From Ferrovibrio sp. (lineage in GTDB: Bacteria > Pseudomonadota > Alphaproteobacteria > Ferrovibrionales > Ferrovibrionaceae): 64,000 bases of DNA. Shown here piece after piece: positions 24,223 to 32,079 of the stretch (positions are counted from its first letter, which is position 1; each line of letters opens with the position of its first letter). The DNA is taken from assembly GCF_017994015.1 (NCBI RefSeq), contig NZ_JAGOLP010000008.1:37965-101964 (forward strand). Direction: 5' to 3'. A program made the translations under genes and the position numbers. The notes under the pieces are model-generated. The model saw nothing but the letters and a program-made list of their open reading frames with translations. It was not told the origin of the DNA and searched no databases.

Positions 24223-26135
24223 CAGGCCGGTACCTCACGAATGGCGAGCGCACGGCTCAGTTTACCCTTCGAGCCGTCCTCGTAGGATATTTCGGCCTCG
24301 AAAGTCACGTCGCGGGCATCGCTGTAGAGCGCATCGATCAGCTTGCCGTAGCGTTCCTCAATCACATTGCGGCGCAGCTTGCGGGTGCGCGTGATCTCGC
24401 CGTCATCCGCATCAAAATCCTTGTGCAGATTGACAAAGCGTTTGATCCGCAGCCCGGCCGGTTGCAGCGTGTTGACATGCGCCACCACGCCCTCGATCAG
24501 CCCCAGCACTTCCGGCCGCTGCGACAATTCAGCATAGGAAGTATAGGTGATGGCGCGTTTCTCGGCCCAATGGCCCACAGCCTCCAGGTCGATACACAGG
24601 ATCGCGGTGAGGTGCGGTTTGCCAGCGCCGAGCACCGCCACATTGCGCACATATTGGCTGAATTTCAGCCGGTTCTCGATGTAATTCGGAATGTAGCGTT
24701 CGCCGCTCGCGGTGCGCACCACTTCGCTGACACGGCCAAGCACGGCAAGCTGGCCATCCTCGTCCAGATAGCCGGCATCGCCGGTGCGCAGCCAGCCATC
24801 CTGCAAGGCTTTGGCGCTGGCTTCCGGGTCATCAACATAGCCGTCGATCACCGAAGCCGAGCGGATCAGGATTTCGCCGCTTTCGTCGATGCGGATATCC
24901 ACACCCGGCATCGGCCGGCCCACGGTCTGCAATTTCACCGAGCCTTCCACCTGCGCCGCCGAAAGCGCAGCGGTTTCGGTCTGGCCGTAAAATTGCTTCA
25001 GCTTGATGCCCAGCGCACGGAAGAACAGGAAAGTATCCTCGCCCATCGCCTCGCCGCCGGTGAAGGCGCGTTCGGCGCGGCTCAGGCCGAGATAATCCTT
25101 GATCGGGCCGTAGACGCAGATTTCGCCAACGGCCAGTTTTAGGCGGTCCCACAGGCTGGGTTCGCGTCCGCCCAGGCGGTTACGTTCCACTTCAACCGCA
25201 TGCGGCATGAAATAATCAAACAGGCGGCGTTTCAGCGGCGTGGAATCGGCCATGCCGACCTGCACCCGGGTCAGCATATTGTCCCAGGCGCGCGGTGCGG
25301 CGAGATAGAAGGTCGGTGCCACGGCGCGGATATCGGCCAGCACGGTTTCCTGGCGCTCGGGGATATTGATCGTGGCAGTGAGCAGCAGCCCGGCGCCGAG
25401 GGTGAAGACAAAATCGCCAACCCAGGCCGTGGGCAGATAGGCGAACAATTCCTCATGCATGCGGAAATAGCCGCCCTGGCGCGCATTTTCCACGCCGCCC
25501 ACCACATTGCGATGGCGCAGCGGAATGCCCTTTGGCAAACCGGTGGTGCCTGAGGAATAGAGCAATACGGTAATATCGTCAGGCTGGGCGCGGGCGAGCA
25601 TATTCTCGGCCAGACTGGCATCGGCAGCCAGCCGTGCCCGGCCACGCTCGGCCACTTCATCCAGCGCAAACACGCCGTCCGGCCGGTCATGGCCCAGGCC
25701 GCGCGGATCGTCATACAGGATCACCTGCGGCCGGCCGATGCGCTCGCGCAGGCCAACCAGCTTGTCCACCTGTTCCTGATCTTCCGCCACTGCCAGCTTG
25801 GGATTGCCGAAGCGGGTGAAGGTGTCCAGCTCATCCACCGGCACATCGGGATAGATCGGCGAGGGGAAGGCGCGCAGCACATTTGCCGCCAGCATGGAGA
25901 AATACAGATTGGCGCGGTTATCACCCACCACAATCACGGCATGGCCGGGCTCAACGCCCAATTGCTCAAAGCCGGCGGCCAATGCCAGCACCCGGTCGCG
26001 CACCTGCGGCCAGGTATATTCCTGCCAGATGCCGTAATCGCGCTCGCGAAAACCAATCCGGCTCGGATAGGCGGCGGCATTGCGCGCCAGAGCGCCGACC
26101 AGTGTTGTCGGTTCTTCTAAATGAGCCACGTTCAT
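24222..26135 (-). CDS. AMP-dependent acyl-CoA synthetase (long-chain/FAA1-like)
   Basis: A 637-residue ANL-superfamily ligase that makes acyl-CoA from a free acid, ATP and CoA. The P-loop is LLYSSGTTGLPKG (residues ~190-203), the adenine motif FYGQTETAAL and the hinge region DGWLRTGDAGYLDEDGQL; the C-terminal GEITRTRKLRRN replaces the usual Lys block, as in FAA1/bubblegum-type enzymes. TTG at 26138 precedes ATG 26135; the latter shares one base with the LivG-type stop (TGATG). Sitting inside the transporter operon, it presumably traps the imported acid as its CoA ester. Confidence 0.9.
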   Translation of the reverse strand: MNVAHLEEPTTLVGALARNAAAYPSRIGFRERDYGIWQEYTWPQVRDRVLALAAGFEQLGVEPGHAVIVVGDNRANLYFSMLAANVLRAFPSPIYPDVPVDELDTFTRFGNPKLAVAEDQEQVDKLVGLRERIGRPQVILYDDPRGLGHDRPDGVFALDEVAERGRARLAADASLAENMLARAQPDDITVLLYSSGTTGLPKGIPLRHRNVVGGVENARQGGYFRMHEELFAYLPTAWVGDFVFTLGAGLLLTATINIPERQETVLADIRAVAPTFYLAAPRAWDNMLTRVQVGMADSTPLKRRLFDYFMPHAVEVERNRLGGREPSLWDRLKLAVGEICVYGPIKDYLGLSRAERAFTGGEAMGEDTFLFFRALGIKLKQFYGQTETAALSAAQVEGSVKLQTVGRPMPGVDIRIDESGEILIRSASVIDGYVDDPEASAKALQDGWLRTGDAGYLDEDGQLAVLGRVSEVVRTASGERYIPNYIENRLKFSQYVRNVAVLGAGKPHLTAILCIDLEAVGHWAEKRAITYTSYAELSQRPEVLGLIEGVVAHVNTLQPAGLRIKRFVNLHKDFDADDGEITRTRKLRRNVIEERYGKLIDALYSDARDVTFEAEISYEDGSKGKLSRALAIREVPA

Positions 26136-26938
26136 CAATGGCCTCCCGCTGCCACACGGGCGGCGGCGCGTTTGCCAAGATAGGCCGAAATCACCTCGGG
26201 CTTGGCAATCGCCTGATTGGGTTCGCCTTCGGCAATGATCTCGCCATAGCTCAGCACCACGATGCGGTCGCAGATCGCCGTCACCACATCCATGTGATGC
26301 TCGATCAGCAGGATGGTGACGCCGCGCTCCTCGCGGGCATCCAGGATGAAGCGGGCGATATATTCCTTCTCTTCCTGGTTCATGCCGGCCATCGGCTCGT
26401 CCAGGATCAAGAAGCGCGGCTCGGCCACCAGGGCGCGCGCCAGTTCCACGCGCTTTTGCAGGCCCATCGGGATGGTTTCCACCGGCTCGTCGCGGATATC
26501 CTGCAACTGCATGAAATCAATCACATCCTCGGCGGCGCGGCGATGCTCCACTTCCTCGCGTGCGGCCCAAACCCAGTAAAACAGCGAGGCCAGCGCACTC
26601 GGCCGCATGCGCACATGGCGGCCAAGCAGGATGTTGTCGAGCACACTCATGCCACGGAACAGCGCCAGATTCTGGAAGGTGCGCGCCACGCCCAGGCCGG
26701 CCACGCGGTTCGGCTTGATCGCCGTGATATCCTGGCCAAAAAGCTGCACGTTGCCAGCATTGGGCGGATAGAAGCCGGTGATGACATTAACCATGGTGGT
26801 CTTGCCCGAGCCATTCGGCCCGACCAGGCCGAATATCTCGCCGCGATCAACATGCAGATCAACCCCCTTCAGCGCCTTGAGGCCGCCAAAGGAACGCTCG
26901 ATGCCGCGACATTCCAGAATGCGCTCGCCCGGCGCCAT
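26135..26938 (-). CDS. ABC transporter ATP-binding protein, LivG type
   Basis: A 267-residue ATPase: Walker A GPNGSGKTT, LivG-type RTFQNLALF, Walker B FLILDEPMAGM, LLIEHHMDVV. The frame is open to 27103, but the 55 extra codons encode non-conserved sequence; MAPGERILECRGIERSFGG at 26938 is the normal LivG beginning. This makes it the first gene of the transporter/ligase operon and leaves about 150 bp of leader below operator site 3. Confidence 0.88.
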   Translation of the reverse strand: MAPGERILECRGIERSFGGLKALKGVDLHVDRGEIFGLVGPNGSGKTTMVNVITGFYPPNAGNVQLFGQDITAIKPNRVAGLGVARTFQNLALFRGMSVLDNILLGRHVRMRPSALASLFYWVWAAREEVEHRRAAEDVIDFMQLQDIRDEPVETIPMGLQKRVELARALVAEPRFLILDEPMAGMNQEEKEYIARFILDAREERGVTILLIEHHMDVVTAICDRIVVLSYGEIIAEGEPNQAIAKPEVISAYLGKRAAARVAAGGH

Positions 26939-27090
26939 GCCTGCTGCCGGCTTCAAGACGTGAATCCTCTGAAAACAATTCCCTGCCGGCCAGGCAAGAT
27001 AAAACCCTGGCCGATGGGCTCGCCTGCCGCGCGCCGCATCCGTTTCCTCCTCATGGGCCGATTCTCTATGGTCCGGCCTCGCGATGGGCT

Positions 27091-27109
27091 TATTGAACGT
27101 CATTCATTA
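27091..27109. promoter_or_regulatory. Operator site 3, TATTGAACGTCATTCATTA
   Basis: Matches the TAATGAA-N5-TTCATTA sites with a single arm mismatch. It lies in the 289-bp gap (26939-27227) between the LivG-type gene and the VOC gene, 153 bases before the LivG ATG, and could serve either direction. Nothing else convincing is seen in this gap. Confidence 0.65.
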
Positions 27110-27227
27110 AGCCGAGTCAATCAGACAATGCCGGCCATGGCATATTCACCACCCCCTTGCTGGCAGAGGGTAAAATGGCGATCCTGAACCCGGCGCATCC
27201 CGTGCCGGCCAAGCGGCAGCGTGTTTC

Positions 27228-27644
27228 ATGCAGCAGATATCCCTGATCACCCTGGGCATCGCCGATCTGGCGCGCTCAAAGCAGTTCTATGGCGCCGGTT
27301 TCGGCTGGTCGCCGGTGTTCGAGAATCAAGAAATCGTATTTTACCAGATGAATGGCCTGGTGCTTGCCACTTGGCTGAAAACCGCGCTGGATGCCGATAC
27401 CGGCCGGCTGTCAGGCTCGATCGGCGCCTTTGCGCTGGCGCATAATCTGGGCCGGCAGGACGCGGTGGAGCCGCTGATGCAGCGCCTGATCGCGGCTGGC
27501 GGCAGTTTGCTGCGCGCGGCGCTGGCGCCGCCGCATGGCGGCTATTGTGGCTATGTCGCCGATCCGGATGGCCATGCCTGGGAAATCGCCTGGAATCCGG
27601 CCTGGGCCATGGATGCTGAGGGCCGCATCACTTTCGGGCTTTGA
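27228..27644 (+). CDS. VOC (glyoxalase/bleomycin-resistance fold) family protein
   Basis: A 138-residue vicinal-oxygen-chelate protein with one complete pair of beta-alpha-beta-beta-beta modules: ISLITLGIADLARSKQFYG, FYQMNGLVLATW and YCGYVADPDGHAWEIAWNP. The last block carries the usual metal/substrate Glu. It belongs to the short class annotated as glyoxalases whose substrates are mostly unknown. Its 3' end overlaps the convergent dehydrogenase gene by 17 bp. Confidence 0.85.
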   Translation: MQQISLITLGIADLARSKQFYGAGFGWSPVFENQEIVFYQMNGLVLATWLKTALDADTGRLSGSIGAFALAHNLGRQDAVEPLMQRLIAAGGSLLRAALAPPHGGYCGYVADPDGHAWEIAWNPAWAMDAEGRITFGL

Positions 27645-28524
27645 GCTTCAGCAGCGCCAGCAGCATGGCGTCGCGTTCGGCGGCCAGGTCGGCAATGCTG
27701 CGGCCGGCGGCCTCGCGGGCCACGCCGCGGATCAGCTTCTGCCGGGTGCTGGCATCCAGTTTGGGGTTGCCCAGCGAGGCCCAGCGCTTTTCCTGGCTTG
27801 GGCCGAGATGCTCCAGGTAATGCGCGATGCCGCCGGGGCCACCGCCAAGATGATAGGTCATATGCGCGCCCTGGATCGCCCAGCGCAGGCCGGGGCCTTC
27901 CACCAGCGCCTTGTCCACATCGGCCACATCGGCGATGCCCTCCGCCACGATATTCACCGCTTCGCGCCACAATGCCGAGGCTAGCCGGTTGGCGACATGG
28001 CCGGGGGCCTCCCGCCGAATACGGATCGGCACCTTGCCCATGGCTTCATAAAAGGCAAAAGCTTGGTCGGCCACAGGCTTGCTGCGGGCATAGATTTCCA
28101 CCAGCGGCACCAGATGCGGCGGATTAAATGGATGCGCCACAATCAGCCGGCCCGGTCGTTTCATGCCCTGGCTGAGTTGCGACCATTGGAAGGAGGAGGT
28201 GGATGAGGCGATGATGGCGCGTTTGTTGGCGGCCTCGATCTCGGCATAGAGGGCGCGCTTGAGCGGAATTAACTCAGGCCCGTTTTCCTGAATCCAGATG
28301 GCATCGCGAACAGCTTCAGCCAGCGTGGCAACTACGCCGATGCGGCCCTTGCCCTTAAGACCGAGAGGCCGCAACTGGCGCTGCATGCTGCGGGTGCGAA
28401 CGGCAAAATCGGCGCGCGCTGCGGCTGCCGGGTCCCAGGCCAGCACATCATGGCCCCGGGCAGTGAACAAAGCCGCCCAACTGGCGCCGATCAGGCCGGC
28501 GCCGATAATGGCAATGGCTGGCAT
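27628..28524 (-). CDS. 3-hydroxyacyl-CoA dehydrogenase-like NAD enzyme (carnitine/gulonate dehydrogenase branch)
   Basis: A 298-residue dehydrogenase with an N-terminal Rossmann fold (IAIIGAGLIGASWA), the catalytic Ser region ASSTSSF and the His motif AHPFNPPHLVPLVEI, then the all-alpha C-terminal domain (ANRLASALWREAVNIV). HPFNPP..VPLVE is the form seen in L-carnitine dehydrogenase and lambda-crystallin/gulonate dehydrogenase rather than FadB-type enzymes. ATG 28524 follows AGGAG; an upstream in-frame start adds 18 unconserved residues. Substrate not assignable from sequence. Confidence 0.85.
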   Translation of the reverse strand: MPAIAIIGAGLIGASWAALFTARGHDVLAWDPAAAARADFAVRTRSMQRQLRPLGLKGKGRIGVVATLAEAVRDAIWIQENGPELIPLKRALYAEIEAANKRAIIASSTSSFQWSQLSQGMKRPGRLIVAHPFNPPHLVPLVEIYARSKPVADQAFAFYEAMGKVPIRIRREAPGHVANRLASALWREAVNIVAEGIADVADVDKALVEGPGLRWAIQGAHMTYHLGGGPGGIAHYLEHLGPSQEKRWASLGNPKLDASTRQKLIRGVAREAAGRSIADLAAERDAMLLALLKLKARK

Positions 28525-28693
28525 GGGGCTTGCTCCTCGCTTGGCTTGTATTCCGGCTTCGGGGGGAATATGCGGCATTCGTAGCCGCCATCACAAGCCC
28601 GGCCAGGCTGTTGCGCTAGGCTGAGGTAACGGGGCGGTCTGTTTGTCGCGGCGGCAATGAGCTAGGATAACCAGCTCAATCGAGTGGGGAAGC

Positions 28694-31600
28694 ATGACAA
28701 TGGCGTGGCGGTTCTTTTATCCGGCGGTATTTATGACTGCCTTGCTGGCGGCAAGCCCGGCCTTTGCTGCCTTGTCGACTGATCTGGCGCCACCACGCAG
28801 TGTTGCTGATATTGTTGCCATCCTGGATCAACAGCAGCCTGATCCGGTGCGCCGCGCCCAGCAGCTCAAGGCTGCCGAAGCTGCCGAGCCTGCCGGAGCA
28901 GATAATCGTGTGCTGGGGCGATTTCTGCTGGAGCGTGGCGTATCGCTTGGTGTGATTGGCCGCCAGGAAGCCTCGATTGCCGATCTGGAGCGTGCCATTC
29001 CGCTGCTGGAAAAGGTTGGTGATGATTCCTTCCGCGCCCGCATGAGCCTGGGTGCCGCCTATCGCCTGATGGGCCGGCCACAGGATGCGTTGCGGGTATT
29101 TCGTGTTGCCGCCGCGCAAATTGAGAAGAGCCGGCAAATGATCGGGCGGCTATTTCCGCTCTATCGCAATATCATCCAGAGCAGCGTGATTCTGGGCGAT
29201 ATGCGCCAAGCAGAGGAATATACCGGCTATGCCGAGGGTATGCTCAAGGAAATCCAGGGCAATCCGCGCATCCCGGGGCATCTGGTGGAAATCTGGCGCG
29301 CCGAAGTGGAATTATCCAAAGGCATACTGGCCGAGGGGCGCGGCAATCATGCCGTGGCCGAACGTCATTTCACCGTCGCCATGGCCGGCATGAACAAGAG
29401 CAAGATGCAGGCAATGGAGCGCAGCAGCGTTTTTGATAGCAACATGCTGATGTTATCCGACACCATGCTGGGGCGATTGGGTGAGATCAAGCTGGCGCAA
29501 GGCCGCATGCGCGAAGCTGAAGTTGATATCCGGCAGGCTTTGCTGTCGTCGTTGAAGAATTCAGGCAAAGATAACGCCACCACCGGCTTTCTGGTTGCGC
29601 GGCTCGGCAATCTGGTGCTGGAGCAGAACCGCCTGCCGGAAGCCGAAAAGCTGTATCGCACCGCGCTCGAGATTTTCAAGCAGGTGGGCCAGGATGAAGA
29701 TTCGGAAACCATGGTCACCGCGCAGCGCGATATCGGCTATGTGCTGCTGTTGCAGCGCAACTGGGCGGCTGCCAGCGCTCAGTTCGAACAGGCGGCTGCC
29801 CTGACCTCGCGCTGGATGCAGCGCCGCAGCAACAAGATCGTGCGCGATCCAGGCCGTATTCTTGCCTTGGCGCGTAGTGGCCAGGGCGCTGCAGCGGTAG
29901 ACCTTGCCGGACGTTATATCGAGTTGAAGAGTGAGCGGTTTGGCGAGAAGCATTTTGACACCGCCGTTGCCCAGGGCGTGTATGGCATTTCACTTTCTGA
30001 AACGGGGCGCCATGCCGAGGCGCTGAAAGCCTTCCAGGCCGCGATGCCGATCCTGCTTTCCGCATCGCGCCAGGCTGAGACCGAAGATTCTGCTTTGGCA
30101 ACGCGCGATTTCTTTGTGCAGTCGATTATCGAAGGCTACATGGTGCTGCTGTCCAAAATCGGCGGCACTGAACTGGCTAGCGGCCTGGATGCGGCGGCGG
30201 AGAGTTTCCGCCTGGCTGATGCAGCACGCGGCCGCGCCGTGCAGCGCGCCCTGGCGGCTTCTGCCGCTCGCGCCCTGACCCGCGATCAGCGCCTGGCCGA
30301 CCTGGTGCGCAGTGAACAGGATAGCCAGAAGCGGATCGGTGCCGGCTTTGGCTTGCTTGGCACATTGCTGGCCCTGCCACCGGAACAGCGCGACGAGAAA
30401 GTGTTGAACAATCTGCGCGTTGAGCTGGATCGTGAGCGCACCGAGCGAGCCAGACTGCGCGGCGAGATCGAGCGGCAATTCCCGGATTATGTCAATCTGA
30501 TTGACCCCCGACCACCGACAGCTGCCGATATCCGCGCCAGCTTGCGCCCGGGTGAGGCTTTCATTTCCGTCTATCTGGCGCCGGATGTCAGTTTTGTCTG
30601 GGCGCTGCCGCATGATGGCACCATGGTATTTTCTGCCATTCCGCGCAGTAGCGATGATATTGCCGCCACGGTAACCAAGCTGCGCCTGGCGCTGGAACCA
30701 CAGGCGGAAACGCTGGGCGATATCCCGGCCTTTGATCTGGCACTGGCATACCGGCTGTACGCCGACCTGCTGCAACCGGTGGAAGCGGGCTGGAAATCGG
30801 CGCGTAGCCTGATCGTTGTCAGCAATGGTGCGCTTGGATTATTGCCGCTTAGCCTGCTGCCCACCGCGCCGCCTGCCGCGCCAAAGCCTGTCGGCACGGC
30901 GCCGCTATTTGCCGAATACAAGGATGTGGCCTGGCTGGCGCGCAGCCATGCGGTGACACAATTGCCGGCAGCCTCGGCACTCAAGACGCTGCGCAGCCTG
31001 GGGCGTGGCGATGCCAATCGTGAACCGCTGATCGGCTTCGGCGATCCGCTGTTCAATGCCGAACAAGCTGGCCTCAGCGATGGTGCCGGCAGCCGCATTG
31101 CCTCGGCCGATCCGGTGCAGGTGCGTGGTGCGCGGCTGAAGCGGCGCAATGCGCCCAGCACTTTCTCGGCTGATTCGGCCCAGTTGAGTGATCTGCCGCG
31201 CCTGCCTGATACCGCCGATGAATTGCGCTCGGTGGCCGCAGCGATGCGCGCCGATCCCGGCCGCAGCCTGCATTTTGGCAAGGATGCCAATGAAGCGGTG
31301 GTGAAGCGCACCAATCTGACAAAGTATCGCGTGCTGGCCTTTGCCACCCATGGTCTGGTGCCCGGTGAGCTGGATGGCCTGACCCAGCCGGCCCTCGCGC
31401 TGTCGGCGCCGGATGTGGCCGGTGTTGAAGGCGATGGCCTGCTGGATATGGAGGAAATCCTTGGCCTCAAGCTGAATGCCGACTGGGTGGTGCTCTCGGC
31501 TTGTAATACCGGCACCGGCTCGGGGGCGGGTGCCGAAGCGGCTTCCGGCCTGGGCCGCGCCTTTTTCTACGCCGGCACCCGCGCCTTGCTGCTGACCAAT

Positions 31601-31813
31601 TGGTCGGTGCATTCGGCTTCCGCCAAGGATCTGGTCACCGATCTGTTCCGGCGCCAGGCCGAGGATGCCGGCCTGGGGCGGGCCGAGGCTCTGCGCCGGG
31701 CAATGCTGGGGTTGCTGGATGGCCCGGGCTATCAGGAAGATGGCCGCAGCCTGTTCAGCTATGCGCATCCGATCTTCTGGGCGCCGTACACGCTGATGGG
31801 TGATGGCAGCTAG
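28694..31813 (+). CDS. Exported TPR-CHAT protein (caspase-like protease domain)
   Basis: A 1039-residue protein. Signal peptide at 1-30 (hydrophobic core, ASPAFA cleavage). Residues ~55-470 form tetratricopeptide-like repeats, ~470-600 a helical/coiled segment, and ~600-1035 a CHAT domain with both catalytic residues: His886 in FATHGLVPG and Cys937 in VLSACNTGTG. CHAT is a clan CD (caspase/separase-like) peptidase domain; TPRs usually recruit substrates or regulators. The signal peptide puts protease and TPR in the periplasm or outside. GGGGAAGC precedes the ATG. It faces the CHASE2 cyclase gene; its stop codon is made by the end of the repeat element at 31811. Confidence 0.92.
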   Translation: MTMAWRFFYPAVFMTALLAASPAFAALSTDLAPPRSVADIVAILDQQQPDPVRRAQQLKAAEAAEPAGADNRVLGRFLLERGVSLGVIGRQEASIADLERAIPLLEKVGDDSFRARMSLGAAYRLMGRPQDALRVFRVAAAQIEKSRQMIGRLFPLYRNIIQSSVILGDMRQAEEYTGYAEGMLKEIQGNPRIPGHLVEIWRAEVELSKGILAEGRGNHAVAERHFTVAMAGMNKSKMQAMERSSVFDSNMLMLSDTMLGRLGEIKLAQGRMREAEVDIRQALLSSLKNSGKDNATTGFLVARLGNLVLEQNRLPEAEKLYRTALEIFKQVGQDEDSETMVTAQRDIGYVLLLQRNWAAASAQFEQAAALTSRWMQRRSNKIVRDPGRILALARSGQGAAAVDLAGRYIELKSERFGEKHFDTAVAQGVYGISLSETGRHAEALKAFQAAMPILLSASRQAETEDSALATRDFFVQSIIEGYMVLLSKIGGTELASGLDAAAESFRLADAARGRAVQRALAASAARALTRDQRLADLVRSEQDSQKRIGAGFGLLGTLLALPPEQRDEKVLNNLRVELDRERTERARLRGEIERQFPDYVNLIDPRPPTAADIRASLRPGEAFISVYLAPDVSFVWALPHDGTMVFSAIPRSSDDIAATVTKLRLALEPQAETLGDIPAFDLALAYRLYADLLQPVEAGWKSARSLIVVSNGALGLLPLSLLPTAPPAAPKPVGTAPLFAEYKDVAWLARSHAVTQLPAASALKTLRSLGRGDANREPLIGFGDPLFNAEQAGLSDGAGSRIASADPVQVRGARLKRRNAPSTFSADSAQLSDLPRLPDTADELRSVAAAMRADPGRSLHFGKDANEAVVKRTNLTKYRVLAFATHGLVPGELDGLTQPALALSAPDVAGVEGDGLLDMEEILGLKLNADWVVLSACNTGTGSGAGAEAASGLGRAFFYAGTRALLLTNWSVHSASAKDLVTDLFRRQAEDAGLGRAEALRRAMLGLLDGPGYQEDGRSLFSYAHPIFWAPYTLMGDGS

Positions 31814-32078
31814 AGCGTGATGACACCATATTGAAACGCTACGTTTCGTCTGGAGGCGGTAGCCCACTAGGAGAAGCGCGCAGCAGGTACATTCGTACCT
31901 GCAAGCGTTTCGACGACGTGGATGCCGCCTCCAGGCGAAACCCTGCGGGCCGGGTGAATTTGGCCTTCGGGTGTGTCGCACGGCTTGCCCGTAGCCCCAC
32001 TACGCGCTGCGCCGCGCTCCTACCCGAAGGCCAAATTCACCTCGGCGTAGCGCTTCAATATGATGGCATCACGCTCTA
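31811..32078. repeat. MITE-like 268-bp element with 33-bp terminal inverted repeats and internal hairpins
   Basis: Ends 31811-31843 and 32046-32078 are inverted repeats matching at 30 of 33 positions, each terminating in TA. Inside are two further stems: 31843-31859 with 31925-31941 (one mismatch; itself enclosing GCAGGTAC-ATTC-GTACCTGC at 31883-31902) and a perfect 20-bp stem, 31953-31972 with 32022-32041. No credible gene is present. Removing the element with one TA restores TAA-TTA, two abutting convergent stop codons, which indicates insertion with TA duplication as in IS630/mariner-type MITEs. It fills the whole gap between the CHAT and cyclase genes. Confidence 0.85.
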
Positions 32079-32079
32079 A

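Noticed and set aside
26939..27103. 55-codon N-terminal extension of the LivG-type ATPase
   Set aside because: Sequence is unlike any ABC ATPase N-terminus and begins inside operator site 3; the normal start is at 26938.
31831..32079. 82-codon plus-strand frame inside the palindromic element
   Set aside because: It lies wholly within the inverted-repeat element and has no gene features.
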